A DNA stretch of 64,000 nt from contig NZ_KB893942.1 in the NCBI RefSeq assembly GCF_000374285.1, positions 41,490-105,489 on the forward strand, read 5' to 3'. A program made the translations under genes and the position numbers. The notes under the pieces were generated by a model that made no database searches, was not told where the DNA came from, and saw only the letters and a program-made list of their open reading frames with translations. Source of the stretch: Actinobacillus capsulatus DSM 19761. GTDB lineage: Bacteria > Pseudomonadota > Gammaproteobacteria > Enterobacterales > Pasteurellaceae. This document shows positions 48,430 to 59,090 of the stretch, in pieces. The first letter of the stretch is position 1; every line of letters starts with the position of its first letter.

Positions 48430-50310
48430 ATGAAAAACTGGAATGATATTGAGCAAATGCTACTTTCTGGCAATTTTCAGGCAGAAATAGGGGTGGAGTA
48501 CAAAGAAGCCAAAAATGATGTCCCCAAATCTTTTTGGGAAAGTTATTCTGCTTTTGCTAATCAATCAGGTGGCTTTATTTTGTTAGGCGTTGCCGAGAAA
48601 GAAAAAAATAAATTTGAGATTTCTGGAGTCAATAAGCCAGAACAAATTAAAGACCTTATTTTTTCACAATCTCAAAGTCAAAAAGTCAGTGTTTCGCTAC
48701 TCAATGATGATGACGTTAAAGTATTTGAGATTCAGGGAAAACAGGTTATTGCAACCTATATTCGCCGAGCAGAAATCAATGAAAGACCCGTGCATTTAAA
48801 TCAAGATTATCGACTTTCTTACATTCGGCTAAATACTGGCGATCATAAATTAACGGACAGTGAATTACGCTCTTTTCTTTCTAGTTATTCCAAAAAAGAT
48901 GAAGATGGACGTATTTTGCCTTTTGCTACATTAGCACATCTCAATTTAGGCACGTTAAATAAATATCGAAATTTATTGAAAGCACATAATCCAAATTCAT
49001 CACTTTTAACGCTTTCGGATCAAGATTTGATCGAGCGAATTGGTGTATTTAATTATGACGTATCAGCTAATCAATCAGGGATTACCTATGCAGGCTTGCT
49101 TTTATTTGGTAAAGGCAATGTCATTAAATCGGTGTTTAAGCATTTTTTCTTTGAGTATTACGAAAAAAGCGAGCAAAACAACCGCTATGATTTACGTATT
49201 ACCGATTTTGATCTTGATGACGGCAATCTTTTTGAGTTTTATCTCAAAGTGTCGCCACTTATTACCGCACTTGGCAAGGACAGCCATTTTAAATTAGATA
49301 ATCTCACTCGTACGGAAGAAAATGAAATTACCGATGCCTTACGAGAAGCCTTAGTTAATGCCATTGCTCACGCAGATTATTTTAATGACGTGCGACATTT
49401 AAAAATCATAAAAACGCAAAATCAAATCAGTTTTGAAAATGCAGGGGTAATGTTGGTTGATGTAGGACAAGCGATTCAAGGCAATCGTTCTGAATGTCGT
49501 AATGGTACGTTACACAACATCTTGCGTAGAATTGGGCTTTGTGAACGCCAAGGACAAGGAGTGAGGGATATTTTTGAGCATTGGCAAGGGCGTTATTTCA
49601 CGCCACCTAAACTTGAGAGTCAAATTGATTACACGAAACTCACGCTTACTTTCCACGATGGCGAAATTGCAAATTGGGCAGAAAATTTGACCGCTTGTTT
49701 TGGTACAACCTTTACGAAATTGAAGAGTGTACCGAAAGATTGTTTATTATTTATTGCGGTAAATGGGCAACAAGCAAGCCATAAACAAATTGTAGAAGGT
49801 ATTCCGCAATACACAGGGCGAGAAATTACCCTTGCCTTAGCCCAACTCAAAAATAAAGGTTTTTTAACGGTAACAGGCGAAAAACGTGTAGATAGAATTT
49901 ACTTGCTCACGGAGTTAGTCAAAACAAAATCAAATTTTGATTATGATCGGATAAAAACCACAACGGACCACAATGAACCCTTAAATCATCAGGGAGAAGG
50001 CGTGGTGGGCTATTCACACAGCTTAGGCAAAGTCCAAGTAAATGACCAAGTTACCCCCCTAGCTACCCCCCTAGCTACTCCCCTAGCTAGATTAGTGCAG
50101 GTGTTGGGTAATGATGAAAAAGGTATTGTGCAATTAGCGGAAGATTTATCCATAACAGATAAAAAGCATATTCGGAAAACTTACATAGCACCAGCATTGA
50201 AACAAGCGTTAATTGAGATGACGATTCCTGATAAAACAACGAGTCCTAACCAAAAATATCGCTTAACCGAAAAAGGCAAACAACATTTAATGAAGAGTAA
50301 CCCAAAATGA
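48430..50310 (+). CDS. AlbA_2 / divergent ATPase-domain protein linked to the type I system
   Basis: 626 aa. N-terminal AlbA_2 (Schlafen-type) domain near 15-140 (VEYKEAKNDV, FANQSGGFILLGVAE); a HATPase_c_4-like region near 285-370 (DALREALVNAIAHADYF, LERQGQGVRDIFEHW-like); C-terminal winged-helix parts. Three in-frame TPLA repeats (12-bp unit, 50053-50088) interrupt the C-terminal part. Such genes occur as 'R-linked' ORFs between hsdR and hsdM in other bacteria; the role is unclear, possibly an accessory defence or regulator. It overlaps hsdM by 4 bp (ATGA), so is translated with it. Confidence 0.8.
   Translation: MKNWNDIEQMLLSGNFQAEIGVEYKEAKNDVPKSFWESYSAFANQSGGFILLGVAEKEKNKFEISGVNKPEQIKDLIFSQSQSQKVSVSLLNDDDVKVFEIQGKQVIATYIRRAEINERPVHLNQDYRLSYIRLNTGDHKLTDSELRSFLSSYSKKDEDGRILPFATLAHLNLGTLNKYRNLLKAHNPNSSLLTLSDQDLIERIGVFNYDVSANQSGITYAGLLLFGKGNVIKSVFKHFFFEYYEKSEQNNRYDLRITDFDLDDGNLFEFYLKVSPLITALGKDSHFKLDNLTRTEENEITDALREALVNAIAHADYFNDVRHLKIIKTQNQISFENAGVMLVDVGQAIQGNRSECRNGTLHNILRRIGLCERQGQGVRDIFEHWQGRYFTPPKLESQIDYTKLTLTFHDGEIANWAENLTACFGTTFTKLKSVPKDCLLFIAVNGQQASHKQIVEGIPQYTGREITLALAQLKNKGFLTVTGEKRVDRIYLLTELVKTKSNFDYDRIKTTTDHNEPLNHQGEGVVGYSHSLGKVQVNDQVTPLATPLATPLARLVQVLGNDEKGIVQLAEDLSITDKKHIRKTYIAPALKQALIEMTIPDKTTSPNQKYRLTEKGKQHLMKSNPK
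50053..50088 (+). repeat. Three 12-bp tandem repeats
   Basis: Unit ACCCCCCTAGCT, the third with one change (ACTCCCCTAGCT). It encodes TPLA three times inside the AlbA_2 protein. Whole-unit changes keep frame, but the two C6 runs could slip and switch the gene off. Confidence 0.8.
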
Positions 50311-51980
50311 CCGAACAACGTTTTCAACAAAAAACCAAAGAATTGATCGACAGCTTAAAAGCCATTTGTGCGAGTTATGGGCTGGGGAATGATGGCAATG
50401 AATTTAAAATCATCACTCAAGTGTTTTTGTATAAATTTCTCAACGATAAATTTGCTTTTGAAATCAAGCAGATTGAGCCGTCTTTGGCGGAGTGTGAAAG
50501 CTGGGAGCAGGCGTTGAGCGAGATGTCCGTTGATGATTTTGACTTTTTAACAATGCAGATGAATGGCGACACCGCCATTTTGCGACCAAATCAATTTATC
50601 AGCCATTTGTTCAACCAATCGAACATCGCCAACTTTGCCAATCTGTTTGATGAAACCCTAATGGACATTGCCGCCCACAATGCGGATATTTTCTCGGTGA
50701 AAACTGAAGGCGGGGCGAAAATCAACTTGTTTGAGCGTGTTAGCCAATACATTGCCGACCCAAGCAAGCGAGACGCCTTCTGCCGTGCGGTGATTAACAA
50801 ATTGGTGGAATTTAGTTTTGAGCATATTTTCAACCAAAAATTTGATTTTTACGCCACGATTTTTGAGTATCTCATCAAAGATTACAACACCAACTCGGGC
50901 GGAAAATATGCCGAATACTACACGCCACACGCGGTGGCTCGTATTATGGCGGCAATTCTCGTGCCTGAAAACGTGCGCGGGCAGTTACAAAATGTCAGCT
51001 GTTACGACCCGTCCGCAGGCTCTGGCACTTTGTTGATGAACATCGCCCACGCCATTGGCGAAGAAAAATGTACCATTTACACACAGGATATTTCGCAAAA
51101 ATCGTCAAACTTGTTGCGATTAAACCTGATCTTGAACAATCTTGTCGCCAGCATTCCTAATGTGGTGCAAGGCAACACGATGACGCACCCTTACCACAAA
51201 TCGGGCGATCAACTCCGCCAGTTTGATTACATCGTGTCTAACCCACCGTTCAAAATGGATTTCAGCGAAGTGCGAGAAGAATTAGCCACGCCCGCCCACA
51301 AGGATCGCTTTTTTGCTGGCGTGCCAAACGTGCCAAAAGCCAAAAAAGAGGGAATGGCGATTTATCAGCTTTTTGTTCAGCACATCATTCACTCGCTCAA
51401 GGCAGACGGCAAGGCTGCGGTGGTGTTGCCAACGGGCTTTATTACCGCACAATCGGGTATTGATAAAAAAATCCGAGAATTTCTGGTGAGCGAAAAAATG
51501 TTAGCGGGCGTGGTATCAATGCCGTCTAACATTTTCGCTACCACTGGCACGAATGTCTCTATTCTCTTTCTCGACCGAGCTAACAAAGAGAATGTGGTGT
51601 TGATTGACGCCAGCAACTTGGGCGAAAAAATCAAAGAGGGCAAAAACCAAAAAACTGTGCTTTCCGCCGAAGAAGAACAACGCATTATTGACGTGTTCAA
51701 CCAGAAAAAAGCGGAAGACGATTTCTCGGTGGTGGTCTCTTATGCCGACATTGCAGCCAAAAATCATAGCCTATCCGCAGGGCAGTATTTTGACGTGAAA
51801 ATCGACCATATCGACATCACCGCAGCCGAGTTTGAGCAGAAAATGGCAGATTTTCAACAAAATTTGATCGCACTTTTTGCCGAAAGCAAGACGTTAGAAA
51901 GCCAAATTCAGCAACAAATGGCAACGTTAAAATTTAACGCACAAGCGGTGGAAATTAGGGGAAGTTTGCGAGATGAATAA
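50307..51980 (+). CDS. hsdM: Type I restriction-modification DNA methyltransferase subunit M
   Basis: 557-aa N6-adenine methylase. N-terminal helical domain, SAM-binding motif DPSAGSGTL (234-242), catalytic NPPF (312-315). It forms the M2S methylase and, with HsdR, the nuclease. It overlaps hsdS by 8 bp. The start lies in the ATGA overlap with the AlbA_2 gene. GC-richer than its neighbours and codon use differs, consistent with transfer of the locus. Confidence 0.95.
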   Translation: MTEQRFQQKTKELIDSLKAICASYGLGNDGNEFKIITQVFLYKFLNDKFAFEIKQIEPSLAECESWEQALSEMSVDDFDFLTMQMNGDTAILRPNQFISHLFNQSNIANFANLFDETLMDIAAHNADIFSVKTEGGAKINLFERVSQYIADPSKRDAFCRAVINKLVEFSFEHIFNQKFDFYATIFEYLIKDYNTNSGGKYAEYYTPHAVARIMAAILVPENVRGQLQNVSCYDPSAGSGTLLMNIAHAIGEEKCTIYTQDISQKSSNLLRLNLILNNLVASIPNVVQGNTMTHPYHKSGDQLRQFDYIVSNPPFKMDFSEVREELATPAHKDRFFAGVPNVPKAKKEGMAIYQLFVQHIIHSLKADGKAAVVLPTGFITAQSGIDKKIREFLVSEKMLAGVVSMPSNIFATTGTNVSILFLDRANKENVVLIDASNLGEKIKEGKNQKTVLSAEEEQRIIDVFNQKKAEDDFSVVVSYADIAAKNHSLSAGQYFDVKIDHIDITAAEFEQKMADFQQNLIALFAESKTLESQIQQQMATLKFNAQAVEIRGSLRDE

Positions 51981-53148
51981 ATTGGTATCTTGTCAATTAG
52001 GGGATTTAATTGAGTTTCAACGGGGGTATGATTTACCACGTTCGGAATTTGTAGAAGGAGAATATCCTGTTCAATCATCAAATGGGGTTTTAGGCTACCA
52101 CAATGAATATAAAGTGGAAGCTCCCGGAATTACTATTGGGCGAAGTGGAACAGTTGGTATTCCTCATTTATTGAGAAAGAATTTTTTTCCACATAATACT
52201 GCGTTATTCGTTAAGGATTTTAAAGGGAATGATGTTGAATATATCTATTATCTTTTACATTATTTAGATTTAGGAAATCAAAAGTCAGGTTCAGGTGTTC
52301 CTACAATGAACCGAAACCATTTACACCCATTAAAAATAAAGGCATATACTGATTTAGAAACCCAACAAAAAATCGCCCAAGTGCTTTCCACATTGGATCG
52401 CAAAATTGCCCTAAATCAACAAATTAACGCCGAACTAGAAAAAATGGCGAAAACGCTCTACGACTACTGGTTTGTGCAATTCGACTTCCCCGATGAAAAC
52501 GGCAACCCCTACAAATCATCAGGCGGCGAAATGGTTTACCACCCCGAACTAAAACGAGAAGTGCCGAAGGGGTGGGGAAAATCAACTATTGGCGAAATTG
52601 AAAATAATATCGTAACGGGTAAAACACCCTTAAAAGAAAAGCCTGAATATTTTAATGGAGATATTCCATTTATTACGATTGGCGATATTCGTGGAAATAC
52701 ATTTATCGTAAAAACAGAAGAAAAATTGACCGTACTTGGAGCTGATACTCAGAAAAATAAATACTTACCTGAAAATGCTATTTGTGTAACTTGTATTGCA
52801 ACGGTAGGATTAGTTGGTTTTGTAACTGAATTGTCACAAACTAATCAACAAATAAATTCAATTATTTGTGAAAATGAATTTAATCGTTATTACCTTTATT
52901 TTGCTTTATTGGATTATTTTTCTGTTGCTGGTGCAAAAACAGGAAACACATTTGCAAATATGAATAAGAATGATTTTGCTAATATCATGATGCTCGAACC
53001 AAATAATAAAATTCTGGAAAAATATTTTGTTGCTGTAAATCCAATTTTTGAAAAAATCAAAACCAACGCCAAAGAAACCCAAAAACTCACCCAACTCCGG
53101 GATTTTCTTTTGCCAATGTTAATGAATGGGCAGGTTGAGGTGGTGTAG
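51973..53148 (+). CDS. hsdS: Type I restriction-modification specificity subunit S
   Basis: 391 aa. Two target-recognition domains: TRD1 (about 1-135) and TRD2 (about 200-345), each followed by a conserved helical spacer (TQQKIAQVLSTLDRKIALNQQINAELEKMA near 139-168 and KETQKLTQLRDFLLPMLMNG at the C-terminus). The TRDs are AT-rich relative to the spacer, as expected from TRD exchange. The recognition sequence cannot be predicted here. Intact and full length. Confidence 0.93.
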   Translation: MNKLVSCQLGDLIEFQRGYDLPRSEFVEGEYPVQSSNGVLGYHNEYKVEAPGITIGRSGTVGIPHLLRKNFFPHNTALFVKDFKGNDVEYIYYLLHYLDLGNQKSGSGVPTMNRNHLHPLKIKAYTDLETQQKIAQVLSTLDRKIALNQQINAELEKMAKTLYDYWFVQFDFPDENGNPYKSSGGEMVYHPELKREVPKGWGKSTIGEIENNIVTGKTPLKEKPEYFNGDIPFITIGDIRGNTFIVKTEEKLTVLGADTQKNKYLPENAICVTCIATVGLVGFVTELSQTNQQINSIICENEFNRYYLYFALLDYFSVAGAKTGNTFANMNKNDFANIMMLEPNNKILEKYFVAVNPIFEKIKTNAKETQKLTQLRDFLLPMLMNGQVEVV

Positions 53149-53159
53149 GGTGGAAAATA

Positions 53160-53178
53160 GGACGCACGCAGTGCGTCC
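53160..53178. repeat. Small hairpin repeat GGACGCAC-GCA-GTGCGTCC
   Basis: Perfect 8-bp stem with 3-base loop just after hsdS. It resembles dispersed hairpin repeats seen in many bacteria; a similar GACGCAC/GTGCGTC stem occurs in the rRNA leader at 63.77 kb. It has no T tract, so it is a weak terminator at best. Confidence 0.5.
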
Positions 53179-53218
53179 CTACCATGACTACCGAATTTGG
53201 TATTAAAGGAGAAGCGAA

Positions 53219-54067
53219 TTGCACAACACAATGCCTAAAATCTACATCGGTACCGGCGGTTATAGCGACACGGATTTGGTTGGGACGCTATATCCGCATG
53301 GTACGGCAAAAAGTGATTTTTTAACGATTTATAGTTGTCATTACGATACGGTTGAAATCAATAGTTCTTTTCATGCGCCTATTGGTGAAAAGGCATTACA
53401 AGGCATGGTGGAAAAGGCGGAGAAGCGGTTAAAATTTTCAGTAAAATTGCATCAAGATTTTAGCCATAACCGTACCGCTACTGCTGAGCAAGCTCGTTAT
53501 TTTTTGGATGCTTTGCAGCCGCTTATCGAGCAAAATTGTTTGGCTAATTTGTTTGTGCAATTTCCGCATACTTTTGACCGTACGCCGGCGAACCGTCTTT
53601 ATCTTGCCCAACTTTGTCACTGGTTTGCCGATTTTCCGTTGGCGGTGGAATTTCGCCATGTTAGTTGGCATATTCCTCCGGTGTTTCAAACCTTTGCTAA
53701 ACAGCCTAATTTGATTTGGTGTAATGTTGATTACCCGCAGAATATCGGTTTGCCGGCGTTTCATTTTCAGAGTTTTCAGAAGACGGCTTATTTACGTTTA
53801 CACGGACATAACCCCAATTGGTGGGAAGCGGATTTCGCCGCAGAACGGCATGATTATCGCTATCGCGATGATGAGTTAAAACAACTGGCAAATTTACTTT
53901 TTCAACAACGCAATGCATTTGATGTGCTTTATCTTTACTTCCAAAACACGACGAAGAGCCATTCTTTCTATAATATCGCAACACTTAAAGGCTATTTAGC
54001 CGAGTTAGGATTTGAGGTAAAAACCGAGGTAGATGAACGTAGTGGAGAGCAAGCGAGTTTGTTTTAG
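53219..54067 (+). CDS. DUF72 (YecE family) protein
   Basis: 282 aa, TIM-barrel-like DUF72. Signatures: IYIGTGGYSDTDLVG at the N-terminus, HYDTVEINSSFHAPIGEKAL, FSVKLHQDFSHNR, VEFRHVSW, CNVDYPQ. Function unknown. A TTG at 53219 sits 7 bp after AAGGAG, which makes it more likely the start than ATG at 53231. No operon partner. Confidence 0.85.
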   Translation: MHNTMPKIYIGTGGYSDTDLVGTLYPHGTAKSDFLTIYSCHYDTVEINSSFHAPIGEKALQGMVEKAEKRLKFSVKLHQDFSHNRTATAEQARYFLDALQPLIEQNCLANLFVQFPHTFDRTPANRLYLAQLCHWFADFPLAVEFRHVSWHIPPVFQTFAKQPNLIWCNVDYPQNIGLPAFHFQSFQKTAYLRLHGHNPNWWEADFAAERHDYRYRDDELKQLANLLFQQRNAFDVLYLYFQNTTKSHSFYNIATLKGYLAELGFEVKTEVDERSGEQASLF

Positions 54068-54109
54068 CCAATTCAGGTGAATAAGAGTTTGGTCGCTAGA
54101 AATAAGAAA

Positions 54110-54142
54110 CCCGCACTTCAAGATAGAAACTTGAAGTGCGGG
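54110..54142 (-). terminator. Terminator of the oad operon
   Basis: Perfect 13-bp stem CCCGCACTTCAAG / CTTGAAGTGCGGG, 15 bp after the oadB stop, convergent to the DUF72 gene. Confidence 0.75.
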
Positions 54143-54156
54143 TAATATGAAAGGTT

Positions 54157-55464
54157 TTACATCATCGCCGCAATGTATTTTAACATTACACCGGCTGCAA
54201 TAGCAGAGCCGATTACACCGGCTACGTTTGGCCCCATTGCGTGCATTAATAAGAAGTTTTGTTTGTCATATTCCAAACCGACTTTATTTGATACACGAGC
54301 CGCCATTGGCACGGCAGAGACACCGGCAGAACCGATAAGCGGGTTAATTTTGTTTTTGCTGAATTTATTCATCAATTTCGCCATTAATACACCGCTCGCT
54401 GTGCCGATACAGAACGCCACGATACCTAATAATAAGATACCGAGAGTTTGTGGTTGTAAGAATTTATCCGCCACTAATTTTGCACCGACCGATAAGCCAA
54501 GGAAAATTGTTACTATATTGATCAGCGCGTTTTGTGCCGTATCATTCAAACGTTCCACCACGCCACTGACGCGCATTAAGTTACCGAAACAGAACATACC
54601 GAGTAACGGTGCTGCATCCGGCAGTAATAATGCTACTAATAAGAGTAAGATAATCGGGAACAGAATTTTTTCTCGATTGCTTACTGTGCGTAATTGCACC
54701 ATACGGATTTTACGTTCGGCATCTGTAGTTAACGCTTTCATAATCGGCGGCTGGATCAACGGCACTAGCGCCATATAAGAGTAAGCCGCTACTGCAATCG
54801 CACCGAGTAATTCAGGCGCAAGTTTACTTGCCAGATAGATTGCGGTCGGACCGTCAGCACCACCGATAATCCCAATCGCTGCGGCTTGCGGTAGAGTAAA
54901 GTCAATAATACCTAACCAGTTCAAACCTAAAGCGCCAAGTACGGTTGCGAAAATACCGAATTGTGCCGCTGCACCTAATAAGAGTGTACGAGGGTTTGCT
55001 AGTAACGGGCCAAAGTCCGTCATTGCGCCTACGCCCATAAAGATAATGAGTGGTGCAACCCCATAACCAATCGCCACTTTATAGAATAGCGCTAACACAC
55101 CGGCGGTATAGCCCATATCTCCGGCAATCACTTCTAGCTCGTTTTGTACCGAAGGAGCAACTAGTGCAATCGCTTCTTTAATGCTATGTACATCCAAACT
55201 TGTGCTATTTACTTTCGCCGCAATAATCGCTAGCTGTTCGGTTGTGCCGTGATGTAACAGGTTATCTAAAGCGGTCATTGCCAAACCGGCTTCCGGAATA
55301 TTGGATAACAAACCGCCAAAGCCGATTGGTAAGAGAAGGAGCGGTTCAAAGCCACGGGCAATTGCAAGCCAGAGCAATAGCAGACTTACCGCAATCATAA
55401 TGGCTTGTCCTAGCTCCATATGCATAATGCCCATGCCCTGAAACAGAGCGATAATACTTTCCAT
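54157..55464 (-). CDS. oadB: Oxaloacetate decarboxylase beta chain (Na+ pump)
   Basis: 435-aa membrane subunit that couples decarboxylation of carboxybiotin to Na+ export. About 9-11 hydrophobic segments; the conserved ion-binding segment [21 protein letters not shown] near residues 198-218 and [12 protein letters not shown] near 48-59. Downstream of oadA by 16 bp. Part of the tartrate/oxaloacetate fermentation set. Confidence 0.95.
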   Translation of the reverse strand: MESIIALFQGMGIMHMELGQAIMIAVSLLLLWLAIARGFEPLLLLPIGFGGLLSNIPEAGLAMTALDNLLHHGTTEQLAIIAAKVNSTSLDVHSIKEAIALVAPSVQNELEVIAGDMGYTAGVLALFYKVAIGYGVAPLIIFMGVGAMTDFGPLLANPRTLLLGAAAQFGIFATVLGALGLNWLGIIDFTLPQAAAIGIIGGADGPTAIYLASKLAPELLGAIAVAAYSYMALVPLIQPPIMKALTTDAERKIRMVQLRTVSNREKILFPIILLLLVALLLPDAAPLLGMFCFGNLMRVSGVVERLNDTAQNALINIVTIFLGLSVGAKLVADKFLQPQTLGILLLGIVAFCIGTASGVLMAKLMNKFSKNKINPLIGSAGVSAVPMAARVSNKVGLEYDKQNFLLMHAMGPNVAGVIGSAIAAGVMLKYIAAMM

Positions 55465-55480
55465 ATCAACTCCTTATCGT

Positions 55481-57274
55481 TTAAGCAAGATTCATTAATA
55501 CTTGATCAACTGCAACGACATCACCTTGTTTTGCCGCAATACCTTGGACTTTACCGGCTTTTGGTGCGCAAATTTGAGTTTCCATTTTCATTGCTTCAAG
55601 AATTAATAACACATCACCTTCCGCAACTTGTTGACCTTCGGTTACTTCAACTTTAAGAATGTTACCTGCCATCGGTGCTTTGACTGGTTCAGCATTTGCA
55701 CTGGTTGCTGCAGGAGCTGCAACTTGTGGTGCTGTCGGTGCAATATTTGTAATATCACCACCTTCACTGACTTTCACCACAAAGGCTTTGCCTTCAAGTT
55801 CAACCGTATAAACGGCTGGTTCGCCTGCTTTTGCTGTGTGAGAAGCGGTCGGTTCTGCCGCTTCTTTTGCAACTTCTGCGGTCGGAGCCGGTTCGAAGGC
55901 AGTCGGATTATTACGATTTTCTAAGAATTTCCAACCGACTTGTTGGAATAATGCCACGATTAACACGTCATCAATCGTATTTTCTGAAAGCGTGATGCCT
56001 TTCTCTTTAGCCTGTGCAGTAACTTCCGCCACTAATTTATCGATTTCCGGTGCGATATGGTTTGCCGGACGATCGGTAATCGGCGCAGCACCTTCAAGCA
56101 CACGTTCTTGTAACGCTTTATTAACCGGCGCAGGCGTACGACCGTATTCGCCTTTTAAAATACCGGCGGTTTCTTTGGCGATGGTTTTGTAGCGCTCGCC
56201 CATTAACACGTTCATTACTGCTTGGGTGCCGACAATTTGAGATGTTGGCGTAACAAGCGGAATATTACCGAGATCTTCACGTACGCGAGGGATTTCTTGT
56301 AATACAAGATCAAGTTTGTCACTTGCATTTTGTTGTTTTAACTGGCTTTCAAGGTTAGTTAGCATACCGCCCGGCACTTGTGCAACTAAAATACGGCTGT
56401 CTACACCACGTAATTGCCCTTCAAACTTCGCATATTTTTTACGAACGTCACGGAAGTAAGCTGAGATTTTTTCAAGTTGAGGAATGTTCAAACCGGTGTC
56501 GTAAGGCGTGCCTTGAAGTGTTGCGACAATAGATTCAGTTGCCGGATGACCATAAGTGCCGGACATTGAAGAAATAGAGGTATCTACACCGTCAACACCC
56601 GCTTCAATCGCTTTTAATAATGCCATTTCCGCCATACCGGTGGTTGAGTGGCAGTGTAAGTGAAGTTCTACGTCATAACGTTTTTTAATTTCACTGACTA
56701 ACTCGTACGCAGCCATTGGGGTTAAGATACCTGACATATCTTTGATAACGAGAGAATCTACCCCGATTTCCAATAATTGTTCGGTCACATCTAACCACGT
56801 TTGTAAGGTGTGTACCGGACTGGTGGTATAACTTAACGTACCTTGTGCATGACCGCCGTGTTTTTTGACCGCTTGTAATGCCGCTTGCATATTGCGAGGG
56901 TCATTTAACGCATCGAACACACGGAACACATCCATTCCGTTTGTGATGCAACGTTCTACAAAGCGATCTACCACATCATCAGCGTAATGGCGGTAGCCTA
57001 ATAAATTTTGTCCGCGTAATAACATTTGCAGTGGTGTATTTGGAATCGCTTTTTTCAACTCACGCAAACGTACCCAAGGATCTTCGCCTAAAAAACGGAT
57101 ACAGCTATCAAATGTTGCTCCGCCCCATGCCTCTAAAGACCAATAGCCGATTTTATCTAATTCAGCTGCAATCGGTAACATATCGTCTAAACGTAGGCGT
57201 GTCGCAAACAAAGATTGATGTGCATCACGTAAAACAACATCAGTAATCGCAATTTTTTTGTTTTGAATAGTCAT
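55481..57274 (-). CDS. oadA: Oxaloacetate decarboxylase alpha chain (biotin)
   Basis: 597 aa. N-terminal carboxyltransferase (HMGL-like) domain ([24 protein letters not shown], metal ligands in [14 protein letters not shown]), a hinge with Pro/Ala linker (about 450-525) and C-terminal biotinyl domain with EAMKMET (Lys biotinylated near residue 563). It carboxylates biotin from oxaloacetate, giving pyruvate. Lies 16 bp after oadG. Confidence 0.96.
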   Translation of the reverse strand: MTIQNKKIAITDVVLRDAHQSLFATRLRLDDMLPIAAELDKIGYWSLEAWGGATFDSCIRFLGEDPWVRLRELKKAIPNTPLQMLLRGQNLLGYRHYADDVVDRFVERCITNGMDVFRVFDALNDPRNMQAALQAVKKHGGHAQGTLSYTTSPVHTLQTWLDVTEQLLEIGVDSLVIKDMSGILTPMAAYELVSEIKKRYDVELHLHCHSTTGMAEMALLKAIEAGVDGVDTSISSMSGTYGHPATESIVATLQGTPYDTGLNIPQLEKISAYFRDVRKKYAKFEGQLRGVDSRILVAQVPGGMLTNLESQLKQQNASDKLDLVLQEIPRVREDLGNIPLVTPTSQIVGTQAVMNVLMGERYKTIAKETAGILKGEYGRTPAPVNKALQERVLEGAAPITDRPANHIAPEIDKLVAEVTAQAKEKGITLSENTIDDVLIVALFQQVGWKFLENRNNPTAFEPAPTAEVAKEAAEPTASHTAKAGEPAVYTVELEGKAFVVKVSEGGDITNIAPTAPQVAAPAATSANAEPVKAPMAGNILKVEVTEGQQVAEGDVLLILEAMKMETQICAPKAGKVQGIAAKQGDVVAVDQVLMNLA

Positions 57275-57289
57275 GATAAAAATCCTCTA

Positions 57290-57547
57290 TTATTTTAATC
57301 CTTGTTGGCGACGGTGATGAGCGATAGCGGCTACAATCACAGGTCGTAAACGTTCTAAATCATTGATTGGAGTGCTGCTTGATACAGGTTTTGCTACGGG
57401 GGCAGGGATAGGTTCAGGAAAGTATTTATTAATTAGCGTAGAAATGAAACTAATCGCATAAATTAACACGATAAGGAAAAGTAACACGAAGCCCATTCCT
57501 GAAATCATCAAATTTATACCTTCACCAAAAAGTTCTGCATTTGTCAT
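57290..57547 (-). CDS. oadG: Oxaloacetate decarboxylase gamma chain
   Basis: 85-aa membrane subunit that binds Zn2+ and holds OadA to OadB. One N-terminal hydrophobic helix ([20 protein letters not shown] near 18-37), a Pro/Ala linker and a C-terminal [10 protein letters not shown] tail whose histidines bind zinc. Start ATG at 57547; an upstream in-frame start at 57607 is unlike the family. Confidence 0.88.
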   Translation of the reverse strand: MTNAELFGEGINLMISGMGFVLLFLIVLIYAISFISTLINKYFPEPIPAPVAKPVSSSTPINDLERLRPVIVAAIAHHRRQQGLK

Positions 57548-57663
57548 AAATATATCCTTATTTGTGTGATGTCTTTTAAAGATAGGCAAGATAATGCTTT
57601 TCTGCAAATGGTTTAGCTCAGAAATGCGGAGCAGTTCACAAATTTTTTCTTCATTTGATTAAG

Positions 57664-57718
57664 AAGCGGTTGAAATTGGAGAATATTTTGCAAGTTTTAC
57701 TCCAAATTTAACCGCTTA
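57664..57718 (-). terminator. Hairpin between the transporter gene and oadG
   Basis: AAGCGGTTGAAATTGGAG and CTCCAAATTTAACCGCTT form a near-complete 18-bp stem (two mismatches). Degenerate uptake signals. It probably reduces but does not block transcription into oadGAB. Confidence 0.6.
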
Positions 57719-57729
57719 TTTATATTTTT

Positions 57730-58997
57730 TTATGGAAAAAAGGGGAAGAAAATAGGAAGTAAAATTAAACTTACAATCGTAGAGACGATAATGAGTGGTA
57801 AGCCTGCTTTAACATAATCCATAAATTTATAACCGCCAATTGATAACACCATAGTATTAGCAGGCATACCGATTGGTGTTGCATAAGCACAAGAACTGCC
57901 AATAACAGTTGCCATTAGTACTGCACGAGGATCTGCTTCCAATGAGCTGGCGATTGATAAACAAATTGGTGCGAGTAATGCTACGGTTGCAGTATTTGAC
58001 ATAAAATTAGTCAGTACACAGCTAATGATAAAGACGGTAGCCAATAATGCAAATGGACTTGGATTTGAACCTAATAAACTAATGACAAAATTGGCAATAT
58101 CTTTACCTGCGCCAGTATTGTTTAATGCTGTCGCAAGCGCTAAGGTGCCACCGAATAAGAAAATGACTTGGCTATCAATAGATGCATAGGCTTGTTTTTC
58201 ACTCATTACTCCTGCAACAACAGTAATAATGCACCTACGCAAGCTGAAACATAGAGTTTTATGCCTATTACATCTTCAAGTACCATTGCTAATAAAGTAC
58301 CGACTAAGATGACAAGTGAAAGCCATTGTTTCCAAGTAGGGATATCAGTTATTTCTTTTTTATTATAAATTGAATTTTCGATACTTAAATTTTCGGTATT
58401 CGGTAAAAAGCGGTAACCAATCAAAACGAAGTAAATAATGCCGACGATAAGAATAGGTAAGCCAATTTGGGCATATTCAAAAAAACCAAATCTGAGATTT
58501 ACTTGTTCTAAAATACCCTGTGCAATTAGGTTACCGGGTGCACCGATAAGAGATAAATTACCGCCCATTGCTGCTGCAAAAACTAACGGCATTAGCAGAC
58601 GTGAACGAGCAAATCCTGATTTGGTGGCAATGCCCACTACGACGGGAATTAGAATAGCTGCTGTGCCAGTGTTAGATAATACACCTGACATCAGTCCTGT
58701 AGTAAGCATTAAGACAATAGTGAGTTGTCGCTCGGTTTTGGCGAATTTTGAAACTAAACCGCCGATTTTATTTGCCATACCTGTTTCAAACAATGCACCA
58801 CCAATAACGAACATTCCAACGAATAAAATCACGTTACTGTCCACAAAACCTAAAAAAGCTTCTTTAGGACTAAGTACACCGGTTAAAATTAAACCGATAC
58901 ACACAATCATCGCGGTGACTGCGAGGGGTAATTTTTCCCATACAAACATTACGACAGCGAAAAGTAAAAAGAGTAGCGTTATCGTACTTGTAGCCAT
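57730..58997 (-). pseudogene. SLC13-type anion (dicarboxylate/tartrate) transporter, frameshifted
   Basis: Intended about 422 aa with about 11 hydrophobic segments. The start is ATG at 58997, after a strong GGAGG. The first half contains SNTGTAAILIPVVVGIAT; the second half contains TNFMSNTATVALLAPICLSIA, the two SNT-type substrate/ion loops of the SLC13/DASS fold. Reading stops at 58206, where the frame must shift by one base (near 58217-58222, coding strand CTG-TTG-TTG) to give ..VVAGVMSEKQAYAS. One lost G would explain it. As written, only the first ~263 residues are made. Position in the ttd-oad cluster predicts tartrate/succinate exchange. Confidence 0.85.
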
Positions 58998-59040
58998 AAT
59001 TGCCTCCAAGATTGAATTTTTGAATTTTGGGTATAAGAAT

Positions 59041-59068
59041 CCCCATACACACAAGTGTATGTATGGGG
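59041..59068 (-). terminator. Hairpin between ttdB and the transporter gene
   Basis: CCCCATACA / TGTATGGGG 9-bp stem, 23 bp after the ttdB stop and 44 bp before the transporter start. Possible attenuator or mRNA processing/stability element. Confidence 0.5.
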
Positions 59069-59090
59069 CTATGTTAATAGACGTTAATCA

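Noticed and set aside
54173..54778. 201-codon open frame on the plus strand
   Set aside because: Lies antisense to conserved oadB; composition reflects the other strand and there is no ribosome binding site or family match.
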